Source: an uncultured Chloroflexota bacterium
Lineage (GTDB): Bacteria > Chloroflexota > Dehalococcoidia > Dehalococcoidales > RBG-16-60-22
Reading direction: 5' to 3'
Assembly: GCA_903915565.1 (NCBI GenBank)
Contig: CAIWTG010000264.1
Location: 1 to 10,427 of the forward strand
Length of the DNA stretch: 10,427 nucleotides
The position numbers and the translations under genes are program-made. Shown piece after piece: positions 1-5,965 of the stretch; the first letter of the stretch is position 1, and every line of letters begins with the position of its first letter. A model generated the notes under the pieces. That model was not told where the DNA came from. It saw nothing but the letters and a program-made list of their open reading frames with translations, and made no database searches.

Positions 1-78
1 CCCCATTGCCCTGGCTAAAGCCGAGAGATTGCAATATCTCCCATTTGCCATTTCAAACACTCTTGTCTTAATCATCAT
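1..78 (-). CDS. HTH DNA-binding protein, N-terminal fragment cut by the window edge
   Basis: The leftward frame from the ATG at 78-76 stays open to base 1, giving 26 residues beginning MMIKTRVFEMANGRYCNLSA and ending LARAMG. The 'NLSALARAMG' stretch looks like the first helix and turn of a helix-turn-helix domain. From memory it resembles small HTH proteins of Dehalococcoidia, but I cannot verify that here. A second in-frame ATG lies at 75-73. An in-frame stop at 117-115 limits any upstream extension, and no ATG lies between it and codon 1. There is no clear Shine-Dalgarno sequence. The main support is the perfect consensus promoter at 114-142, which points at this gene and would give a leader of about 28 nt. 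The gene is divergent from the permease at 260. Most of it lies outside the window, so its target is unknown; autoregulation is possible because of the palindromes over the transcription start. Confidence 0.6.
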   Translation of the reverse strand, partial: MMIKTRVFEMANGRYCNLSALARAMG

Positions 79-87
79 CGTTGTTAT

Positions 88-110
88 GCACAAAAAATGT
101 GCCAATTGGC
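88..110. promoter_or_regulatory. Palindromes over the HTH transcription start; possible operator
   Basis: Two inverted repeats overlap here. GCACA (88-92) and TGTGC (98-102) flank five A residues, and GCCAATTGGC (101-110) is a perfect 10-bp palindrome. They cover the predicted start site (about 107) and leader of the HTH gene, where a repressor or autoregulator would bind. A function as operator is inference. The first repeat could instead form a small hairpin in the leader RNA. Confidence 0.35.
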
Positions 111-113
111 AAT

Positions 114-142
114 ATTATAGATAATAACAATACAAATGTCAA
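114..142 (-). promoter_or_regulatory. Consensus sigma-70 promoter for the leftward HTH gene
   Basis: On the minus strand TTGACA (142-137) and TATAAT (119-114) are both perfect matches separated by exactly 17 bp. Transcription should start near 107, about 28 nt before the ATG at 78. Confidence 0.75.
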
Positions 143-224
143 GTTTATACATAGTGAAAAATATAAATTATCCGTAAACATTCAGCACCTTAAAATGTAC
201 AGTATATTTTTGTTCAGGAATTTA

Positions 225-233
225 TGTTAAAAT
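225..233 (+). promoter_or_regulatory. Candidate extended -10 promoter for the permease operon
   Basis: TGTTAAAAT is an extended -10 (TGn plus TAAAAT at 228-233) lying 26 bp before the permease ATG. The -35 position at 17-bp spacing (205-210, TATTTT) is a poor match, so this is only a candidate. The rest of 143-259 is AT-rich and shows nothing else I can name. Confidence 0.35.
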
Positions 234-259
234 AGTCTTATTGTTTTTAGTGACGACAT

Positions 260-1762
260 ATGTCTGATAACTGGATTTCTAAACCTGGTGATAAATTTTT
301 CCGCCCCAAGCGCATCACCCGCTTTCACTTAAGACGAGTTCTAGGAGTACCTGGCCTATTTAGCGCTGCTTACGGAGATGTAGGTTCTTCCATCTATTAT
401 GCGCTAGGTGTAGTAGCCATGTCGGCTCTGGGCATGACCCCCATAGTTCTATTGATTTCCGGCGTCATTTTCTTGTTTACCGCCTTAACGTATGCCGAAG
501 GAGCCACCATGCTGCCCGAGGCTGGCGGTTCCGGGGCCTTCGCTTACCGCGCTTTTAATCCCTGGGTGAGCTTTGTCGCTGGTTGGGTACTGATGCTGGA
601 CTATATCTTTACCATGTCAATATCTGCTTTCACTGCGGCTAACTATCTGGGATATTTCTTTCCGATTATAAAAGAGCTGCAAATAGGGGGTGTTATAGGT
701 CTCAACAGTGTCATTGGCATTGTAATAATAATTGCATTGGCATTCATTAATATCCAGGGTGTTCAAGCTTCTTCACGCTTAAATGTGATACTTGTCCTGG
801 TCGATTTAATAACCCAAGTAACCATTGCGATACTCGGTGTCGTATTAGTTATTAACCTGCCTACTCTTATTCATAATATACATTGGGGAGTAGCGCCTAC
901 TTTGAATCAGCTCATTTTCGGTATATCGATATCTATGGTAGCCTATACAGGCATCGAGACGGTATCCAACTTGGGCAGCGAAGCTCGACGGCCGGAAAAA
1001 AGCATCCCCCGGGCAGTGCTGTTGGTATTTCTCGCGGTAATAGCTCTTTATTCTCTTCTATCAATGACAGCTCTAAGTGCCTACCCGGTACACCAACTTC
1101 CTGATGGTTCTTGGGTTACCAACTTAACAACACAATATTTACAGGATCCCATTATGGGTATTGCCAACATTATGCCGGTGGCTATCAGGCCGGTGCTAAG
1201 TTTTTGGGTAGCTTTTCTTGCTGTAACCATTTTAGTAATCGCTACCAACGCTGGTATGTTAGGAGCATCACGCCTGGCTTATTTTATGGGGCAGCGTCAC
1301 CAGCTGCCGGCTGCGGTCAGTAGTGTCAGCAAACGGGCTCGTGTGCCCTTAAATGCTATCTTAATATTCTCCGTTATCGCATGTATTTTAATCGCATCTG
1401 GTCAGATTACACTCCTTGTAGACCTTTACGCTTTCGGCGCGGTCCTTGCCTATTCAACAGCCCATCTTTCCATAATAGCCTTGCGTATTAAAGAGCCCAA
1501 TCTGCCACGACCTTTTAAAATACCCCTGAACATAAAAATAAAAGGCAGAGAAATCCCCGTTACCGCCGTTTTGGGTGGATTGGCGACTCTTGCCACCTGG
1601 TTTATGGTGGTCTATACTCATTCCATTGGTCGCATTGTTGGCTTTAGTTGGTTAGCTGTCGGCTTAATTATTTTCTTCATTTACCAACGTCGGCGTCGCA
1701 AGCAGTCCCAAGAACAGCAGATATATCATAAAGATGACCGGGAAGATAAAGAGGTATTGTAG
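260..1762 (+). CDS. APC-superfamily permease, probable KUP/KimA-like K+ transporter
   Basis: A 500-residue membrane protein with about 12 hydrophobic segments, a basic N-terminus and a charged cytoplasmic tail (476-500). It belongs to the COG0531 APC superfamily, usually annotated as amino-acid permeases. The first helix lacks the GxGIF-type motif of amino-acid carriers and instead reads AYGDVGSSIYYALG (37-50), close to the GDIGTSPLY motif of KUP. Helix 3 reads AGWVLMLDYIFTMSIS (107-122). D40, Y47, D114, T118, S122, T230 (in YTGIETVSN) and Y390 (in DLYAFG) match, by spacing and local motif, the residues I recall as K+ ligands in Bacillus KimA. KimA is longer because it carries a cytosolic C-terminal domain, which is missing here. 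A separate Usp gene and two RCK genes follow. I infer proton-coupled potassium uptake; amino-acid transport remains possible. The ATG at 260 has no clear Shine-Dalgarno. The gene looks more AT-rich than those further right. Confidence 0.85.
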   Translation: MSDNWISKPGDKFFRPKRITRFHLRRVLGVPGLFSAAYGDVGSSIYYALGVVAMSALGMTPIVLLISGVIFLFTALTYAEGATMLPEAGGSGAFAYRAFNPWVSFVAGWVLMLDYIFTMSISAFTAANYLGYFFPIIKELQIGGVIGLNSVIGIVIIIALAFINIQGVQASSRLNVILVLVDLITQVTIAILGVVLVINLPTLIHNIHWGVAPTLNQLIFGISISMVAYTGIETVSNLGSEARRPEKSIPRAVLLVFLAVIALYSLLSMTALSAYPVHQLPDGSWVTNLTTQYLQDPIMGIANIMPVAIRPVLSFWVAFLAVTILVIATNAGMLGASRLAYFMGQRHQLPAAVSSVSKRARVPLNAILIFSVIACILIASGQITLLVDLYAFGAVLAYSTAHLSIIALRIKEPNLPRPFKIPLNIKIKGREIPVTAVLGGLATLATWFMVVYTHSIGRIVGFSWLAVGLIIFFIYQRRRRKQSQEQQIYHKDDREDKEVL

Positions 1763-1785
1763 TTTCTTGCCAATAGCGTTATAAT
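1757..1785 (+). promoter_or_regulatory. Weak candidate internal promoter before the Usp gene
   Basis: TTGTAG (1757-1762) and a perfect TATAAT (1780-1785) are separated by 17 bp, in the only sizeable gap (61 bp) of the permease-Usp-RCK operon. The -35 box is poor. If active, it would let the Usp and RCK genes be made without the permease. Confidence 0.3.
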
Positions 1786-1823
1786 TCCCACTGTTATATT
1801 GATATAGTACAAAGAAGGGGAAA

Positions 1824-2237
1824 GTGTTTAAAAAAATACTCGTGCCGGTATCTGGGACCAATTCAGACGCCGAAACTGTTAAGTTGGCTTGCCGGCTAGC
1901 CAAGAAGGATAAAGGTAAAGTCTGGGCGGTATCAGTAGTAGCCATTAAGCGAGCCTTACCGATCAACGCTGAAATCGATTCAGAGATTAAAAAAGCCGAG
2001 GAAATCCTCGATAACGCCGAAAACGCCGCCAGCGAAGAAGACTATGAAATTGAGACCGATGTTCTTCAGGCGAGAGACGTAGGCCCCGCTATTATTGATC
2101 AAGCCGGTGAGCGAGGTGTCAGTCTGATTATCATGGGCATCACCCACAAGCAGCATTTTGGGCAATTCAGTCTGGGCAGCGTCGTTCCTTATATTTTACA
2201 GAATTCACCTTGCCCGGTAATACTTTACCAGCAATAA
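1824..2237 (+). CDS. Universal stress protein (UspA family), single domain
   Basis: A 137-residue protein of normal length for a single Usp domain. It opens with the typical first strand, MFKKILVPVSGT, has a central charged helical region (about 50-75) and ends in the usual PCPVILY strand. The nucleotide-binding loop G-x2-G-x9-G-S/T is only partly kept: G105 and G118-S119 are present but the second glycine is H108, so ATP binding is uncertain and AMP or dimer-only function is possible. Translation begins at GTG 1824, chosen because a strong GAAGGGG (1814-1820) lies just upstream and the protein then starts exactly where family members do. It follows the permease by 61 bp and precedes the RCK genes by 22 bp. 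Given the resemblance I recall between the cytosolic domain of KimA and Usp proteins, it may be a regulatory subunit of the permease; that role is inference. Confidence 0.88.
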   Translation: MFKKILVPVSGTNSDAETVKLACRLAKKDKGKVWAVSVVAIKRALPINAEIDSEIKKAEEILDNAENAASEEDYEIETDVLQARDVGPAIIDQAGERGVSLIIMGITHKQHFGQFSLGSVVPYILQNSPCPVILYQQ

Positions 2238-2259
2238 AAAAGTAAAGTCAGGTTAAGAT

Positions 2260-2664
2260 ATGAAAATTTTAATGATGGGATGCAGCCGGGTAGGCGCCAG
2301 GTTAGCCACCCAGCTCGATGAAGACGGTCATAAAGTGACTATTCTTGATAATGATACCTATAGTTTCCGCCGCCTGCCGGCCTCCTTCGGCGGCACGGCT
2401 CTCTTCGGCAATGGTATTGACGAAGAGTCGTTGAAAAAAGCGGGCATTGAAGACGCGGACGTCTTCGTGGCGGTAACTCAGGGCGATAATCGTAATGTGA
2501 TGGCTTGCCAGATAGCCAAATTTATTTTTAATGTCCCCCGAGTTGTCTGCCGCATCTATGACCCCCTGCGGGAAGAGCTGTACAGCGCATTAGGCTTGGA
2601 AACGCTAAGCCCCACCAAGATAATCTCCGAGTTATTTAGAGAAAAGATAGAAGGCACGGAATAA
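2260..2664 (+). CDS. Single-domain RCK/TrkA-N NAD-binding protein
   Basis: A 134-residue protein made of one RCK N-terminal (TrkA-N) Rossmann domain. The dinucleotide loop is GCSRVG (7-12) and an acidic residue, D30, ends strand 2, which favours NAD(H) over NADP(H). 'DADVFVAVTQGDNRNVMACQ' (about 65-84) is the usual RCK core. The TrkA-C ligand-binding domain is absent. It resembles one half of the paired TrkA-like proteins (CeoB and CeoC) of mycobacteria. RCK proteins form rings on the cytoplasmic face of potassium transporters and gate them in response to nucleotides. It probably assembles with the next gene, which starts 4 bp after its stop, implying translational coupling. No trkH or ktrB-type pore gene is in the window, so the likely partner is the permease at 260. 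Confidence 0.88.
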   Translation: MKILMMGCSRVGARLATQLDEDGHKVTILDNDTYSFRRLPASFGGTALFGNGIDEESLKKAGIEDADVFVAVTQGDNRNVMACQIAKFIFNVPRVVCRIYDPLREELYSALGLETLSPTKIISELFREKIEGTE

Positions 2665-2668
2665 ATAT

Positions 2669-3331
2669 ATGTATATTATCATCGTAGGCGGCGGCCGCCT
2701 TGGCTATTACCTGCTCAAAGCCTTACTCCGGGAAGGGCATGAAGTTCTGGTGTTGGAAAAAGACCCCCGCATCTGCAAAACAATCACGGATGAGTTAGGC
2801 GGCGTCTGCTTCCGTGGGGATGGCTGCGAAGCCGCGACCCTCGCCGAGGTTGGCACCGGCCGCGCCGATATGTTTGTCGCCGTCACCGGTGACGACGAAG
2901 ATAACTTGGTCGCCTGCCAGGTTGCTAAACACAAACATAATGTGCCTCGCACCATCGCCCGCCTCCGTAACCCTACGAACGCCGTCCTCTTTAAAAAATT
3001 GGGCATAGATGTCACGGTCAACACCACCGACCTAATCATCGAAGCTATCGAACATGAAGTACCCACCCATCCCGTAACGCAACTGCTCACCCTCGATGAA
3101 CAAGGGCTGATTATCGTTGATGTGACAATTCCTGCCCGGTCTGCCGTCATCGGGAAAATGGTTAAAGACATCATTCTCCCCACTGACGCCAAACTCGCTT
3201 TGATAATCCCCAGCAAAGGCTCGGCTCACGTCCCGGTGGCTCATACCATAGTCCAGCCCGGCGACCAGATTATTGCCATTACACCCTCTCAGTTTAAAGA
3301 CGAGTTAAAAAAAGCCCTGCTTAGCCCTTAA
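2669..3331 (+). CDS. Two-domain RCK protein, TrkA-N plus TrkA-C
   Basis: A 220-residue protein with a TrkA-N Rossmann domain (1 to about 120) and a TrkA-C domain (about 135-218). The nucleotide loop is GGGRLG (7-12), with acidic E30 at the end of strand 2 indicating NAD(H). 'ADMFVAVTGDDEDNLVACQ' (66-84) is the family core. The C-terminal domain contains the usual 'PARSAVIGKMVKDIILP' opening (about 155-171) and 'VQPGDQIIAITP' (195-206). Such proteins are the regulatory subunits of Trk/Ktr potassium uptake systems and sense NAD(H), ATP/ADP or, through the C domain, c-di-AMP or other ligands. It is the last gene of the operon and is nearly contiguous with the shorter RCK gene; the two may form a mixed ring. 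The 190-bp convergent gap that follows holds no convincing terminator. Confidence 0.9.
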   Translation: MYIIIVGGGRLGYYLLKALLREGHEVLVLEKDPRICKTITDELGGVCFRGDGCEAATLAEVGTGRADMFVAVTGDDEDNLVACQVAKHKHNVPRTIARLRNPTNAVLFKKLGIDVTVNTTDLIIEAIEHEVPTHPVTQLLTLDEQGLIIVDVTIPARSAVIGKMVKDIILPTDAKLALIIPSKGSAHVPVAHTIVQPGDQIIAITPSQFKDELKKALLSP

Positions 3332-3521
3332 CCTGGCTGACATTTTCTTGCTCGTTCTACAGCATTTTCTCTTTCTAACGAACGGTTGTTGGTTCGCCTA
3401 TCAAATTATTTTCAAAAAATTCTGTCGTCTATCTATCCGTTTATACACTTTTAACTATACCGGCCGGGAAGATAAGAAAAAGCACTTCAATAAACGGTTT
3501 TACATCACCGCAGTCAAATAG

Positions 3522-4169
3522 TCACTTCCTCACCAGCAAACAAATATTTCTTGAGAATAGCTTTACCGGGATTTTATACCGTCTTTCCGGGTGTGACGTT
3601 ATCACTTCGAACCCCGCTTGTTTTGCCAGTGCCTCAAACTCGCCGTAGGTAAACAAGTAATAGTAACGGTAAAGTACTTTCTCCTTTGTTTTCCAGGGAA
3701 GCATGAGGCTTTGTTTCCGAAACCAGTGCCGCGGCTGCCACCAGTTCCAAACCGTTATAAAAGCCTCCCCGCCCGGTTTCAGCACCCGGTAGAGCTCTCT
3801 CAGGGCTTGTAGTCTTCCTGCCTTAAGTTCGATGTGGTGATAAACAGCGACGGCAATGGCATAGTCGAAGGAATCGTTAGTGTAGGGGAGTTGACGCGCG
3901 TCGGCTCCTTTTAAGCTGACTTTGAATTGATTCTTCTTAGCATATTTTTTAGCCAATTTAAGCATTTCCGTAGAATAATCCACCCCATGCAGCTTGAACG
4001 ACTCTTTAAAAGGCACAAAGTCCGGCCCGTGAGCGCAGCCGACATTAAGCAGCTTGCCTTTTTGCCACCTTCGCGCCAGTTCTTCCAGCTCCACCTGGAA
4101 TCTGGTGTGGTGCCGGAAGTTAGCCCTGGATGCGGCTATTGTGTTATAAGTTTCCTGCGTTGTTGACAT
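3522..4169 (-). CDS. Trm9/ALKBH8-like SAM-dependent tRNA methyltransferase (predicted)
   Basis: A 215-residue class I methyltransferase. SAM motif I is LLNVGCAHG (40-48), followed by GVDYS (62-66, acidic D64), GADARQLP (88-95), FDYAIAVAVYHH (101-112) and VLKPGGEAFITVW (129-141). Beyond the generic fold it matches the yeast Trm9 family: T22-R23 in the N-terminal segment, AVAVYHH as in SIAVVHH of Trm9, a Leu-Pro-Trp (157-159) after the WNWWQ stretch, then YRYYYLFTYGEF (167-178) and QAGFEV (184-189), which parallel Trm9's YRYYHLYREGEL and QAG. Trm9 methylates cm5U34 of tRNA to mcm5U34, and cm5U is made by Elp3, whose gene is divergent from this one across 32 bp. I infer the same reaction here. 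Yeast Trm9 needs the partner Trm112, which is not seen in the window. The ATG at 4169 has only a weak GATAGG upstream. Ubiquinone/menaquinone-type methyltransferases are the fallback. Confidence 0.8.
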   Translation of the reverse strand: MSTTQETYNTIAASRANFRHHTRFQVELEELARRWQKGKLLNVGCAHGPDFVPFKESFKLHGVDYSTEMLKLAKKYAKKNQFKVSLKGADARQLPYTNDSFDYAIAVAVYHHIELKAGRLQALRELYRVLKPGGEAFITVWNWWQPRHWFRKQSLMLPWKTKEKVLYRYYYLFTYGEFEALAKQAGFEVITSHPERRYKIPVKLFSRNICLLVRK

Positions 4170-4189
4170 AAGCGCCTATCTGCTAAACT
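4163..4189 (+). promoter_or_regulatory. Candidate elp3 promoter overlapping the methyltransferase start codon
   Basis: TTGACA (4163-4168) is a perfect -35 that includes part of the divergent methyltransferase's start codon. Possible -10 boxes follow: TAAACT (4184-4189, 15-bp spacing) or a weaker one at 17-bp spacing (4186-4191). Either would start transcription within a few bases of the elp3 ATG at 4202. The later AT-rich stretch 4190-4200 is too close to the ATG to be the -10 of a leadered transcript. Confidence 0.4.
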
Positions 4190-4201
4190 TAATAATATAG
4201 T

Positions 4202-5593
4202 ATGACTACCATCAGGAAATTTGCAAGAACCATCTCTGGGGTAACGCCCCTGGCGGTGATGACCCGACCCGCCAACTGCCCTGGCAAGTGTCTTTATTGC
4301 CCCACCTATAAGGACGCCCCCCAGAGCTATACGCCGGAGTCGCCGGCGGTTTTGCGCGCTAAGAGCAGCGGCTTTGATGCCGGCCGTCAGGTCAAGGTAA
4401 GAATCAGGATGTTCGAGGACATGGGACATCCGACCGACAAAATCGAGCTCATCATTATGGGCGGCACTTTCCTCGCCCAGCCCATTGATTACCAGTTTCG
4501 GTTCGTGAAAGACCTCTACGATGCTCTCAATGGAGTGGAGTCGGTGTCGCTGGAGGACGCTAAAAAGCTTAACGAAACCGCCCGCCACCGTTGCACCGGG
4601 CTTTGCATTGAGACTCGCCCCGACTGGTGTGGTGAGGCGGAGATAAAGCGCATGCTGGAGTTCGGCGCTACACGGGTGGAATTGGGCGTGCAAATTCTGG
4701 ACGATAAAATTTATAAGGTGGTGCGGCGGGGGCATAAGGTTAAGGCAGTCGTTGATGCCACTAAACGCCTCCGTGAGAGCGGTTTTAAAGTCTATTACCA
4801 CTGGATGCCCGGTTTACCCGGTTCAAATCCGGAAAAAGATTTAAAGCTGTCCCGTAAACTATTTAACGACGACCGTTTTAAGCCGGACGGACTAAAGCTC
4901 TACCCCACCATGGTTGTGCAAAGCACCGAACTGGAAAAATGGTACCAGGATGGCCGCTACCAGCCCTACTCTAACGAGGCGATGGTTAATTTGATAATCG
5001 GGATAAAATCCCTCGTCCCCAAATACGTCCGCATTTCCCGCGTCCTGCGCGACATCCCCTCCAAGTTCATCGTCGCCGGGCTTAAGGATTCCCTCCGCGA
5101 TATCGTCAGGCAAAAGATGAAACAGCAGGGTATCGAATGTCACTGCACGCGCTGCCGCGAGTACGGCCACCGAACGGTATTAGGACGTAACATCGGCGAG
5201 CCGCGCTTAACGAGGCTGGACTATACAGCTACCGGCGGCAAGGAAATCTTCCTCTCCTTTGAGGACGATAATGAAACGCTTTTTGGCCTGTTGCGGTTGA
5301 GGATTCAGTCCCGCCCTGTCCCGGCGTTAAGTACCGGGAAAAAGGGGAACGAGGCAATTATCAGAGAGCTGCATATCTTCGGGCCGGAAGTTCCGCTAAG
5401 CTTGAAGAATGAAAGCGCCGCCCAGCATAAGGGCTACGGCAAGGCGCTCTTGCGTGAGGCAGAAAGAATAGCTAAACAAGAGTTTAAAGCGAACCGGATG
5501 GTTATCTTGAGCGGGACGGGCGCTAAAGAGTATTACCGGGCTGAATTTGGTTATGTCTCACAAGGCGACTACATGGTGAAAAGCCTGGAATAA
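4202..5593 (+). CDS. elp3: Elp3 tRNA U34 carboxymethyltransferase (radical SAM plus GNAT)
   Basis: A 463-residue Elp3 homologue, close to the length of the Dehalococcoides mccartyi enzyme and shorter than yeast Elp3. The radical SAM domain (about 1-300) carries the Fe-S cysteines C26, C30 and C33 in NCPGKCLYCPTY, followed by the Elp3 signature QSYTPESP (41-48), GGTF (87-90) and ETRPDWC (137-143). C313, C315 and C318 (IECHCTRC) form the zinc-binding knuckle. The GNAT domain (about 345-463) includes RELHIFG (388-394), the acetyl-CoA loop QHKGYGKALL (408-417) and the EYYRAEFGY segment (443-451) with the conserved Tyr pair. The enzyme uses acetyl-CoA and a 5'-deoxyadenosyl radical to place a carboxymethyl group on wobble uridine. 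No Shine-Dalgarno precedes the ATG, which may begin a leaderless message. Its stop abuts the stop of the convergent protease gene. Confidence 0.95.
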   Translation: MTTIRKFARTISGVTPLAVMTRPANCPGKCLYCPTYKDAPQSYTPESPAVLRAKSSGFDAGRQVKVRIRMFEDMGHPTDKIELIIMGGTFLAQPIDYQFRFVKDLYDALNGVESVSLEDAKKLNETARHRCTGLCIETRPDWCGEAEIKRMLEFGATRVELGVQILDDKIYKVVRRGHKVKAVVDATKRLRESGFKVYYHWMPGLPGSNPEKDLKLSRKLFNDDRFKPDGLKLYPTMVVQSTELEKWYQDGRYQPYSNEAMVNLIIGIKSLVPKYVRISRVLRDIPSKFIVAGLKDSLRDIVRQKMKQQGIECHCTRCREYGHRTVLGRNIGEPRLTRLDYTATGGKEIFLSFEDDNETLFGLLRLRIQSRPVPALSTGKKGNEAIIRELHIFGPEVPLSLKNESAAQHKGYGKALLREAERIAKQEFKANRMVILSGTGAKEYYRAEFGYVSQGDYMVKSLE

Positions 5594-5961
5594 CTAATAC
5601 CTCCCCATCCTCTTCAGCCGGTCGTCACTAATGCCAAAGTGGTGGGCAATCTCGTGCCGCACCACGCGCGTACTTCTTCAATGATTTCTTCATTACTCCG
5701 GCATAGGGCTTCCAATGGATTTTGGAAAATGGTTATCTTGTCCGGCATCACACCGGTGTAGCCGTACGTCCGTTTGGTTAAAGGTATACCTTCATAAAGC
5801 CCGAGCAGCATTTGATTCTTTCCCAAACGCCGGCTACGCTTTTGTTCGGGCGTCGGTTCATCCGCCACGATGATGTCGATGTTCTCCAGGTGGTCCTGTA
5901 TTTCCGTGGGCAAACTTTCTACAGCCTTGGCAACCAGTTGCTCGAACTTTTCTGCATCCAT
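5594..5961 (-). pseudogene. Zincin-like HExxH metalloprotease, frameshifted before the active site
   Basis: The reading frame from ATG 5961 gives 115 residues that look like the small metallopeptidase family PF06262 (about 115-130 residues) up to EEIIEEVRA (91-99). It then runs into unrelated sequence and stops at 5614. In the neighbouring frame, from 5662 leftward, the missing end is intact: VRHEIAHHFGISDDRLK, then RMGRY and a stop at 5596-5594. It holds the HExxH zinc site (H and E at 5656-5651, second H at 5644-5642). Restoring one base at about 5663-5665 would join the two parts into roughly 122 residues, normal for the family. This is a single-base deletion, either real or a sequencing error. 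The repaired gene would end exactly next to the elp3 stop. GGAGG (5978-5974) lies 12 nt before the start. It follows the MBL hydrolase gene by 4 bp, so the two are cotranscribed. Function of the family is poorly known. Confidence 0.82.
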
Positions 5962-5965
5962 TTTT

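Noticed and set aside
2..124. Rightward open frame of about 40 codons at the left edge
   Set aside because: It ends in AT-rich sequence with no recognisable protein features. The leftward HTH frame has both a perfect promoter and plausible protein sequence in the same place.
260..1762. Straight annotation of the permease as an amino-acid transporter
   Set aside because: The amino-acid-binding GxG motif of the first helix is replaced by GDVGSSIYY, and the operon contains potassium-type RCK subunits. It is kept only as an alternative.
2707..3216. 169-codon leftward open frame opposite the two-domain RCK gene
   Set aside because: It lies antisense to a clear TrkA gene, has low-complexity Ser/Arg-rich composition, and has no ribosome site or family motif.
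3379..3396. Inverted repeat CGAAC...GTTCG after the RCK operon as a terminator
   Set aside because: The stem is only 5 bp with an 8-nt loop and no T-run follows, so it is not convincing as a terminator. Nothing else stands out in 3332-3521.
4136..4801. 221-codon leftward open frame opposite elp3
   Set aside because: It runs antisense through the Elp3 radical SAM domain and overlaps the methyltransferase start. It shows no recognisable domain.
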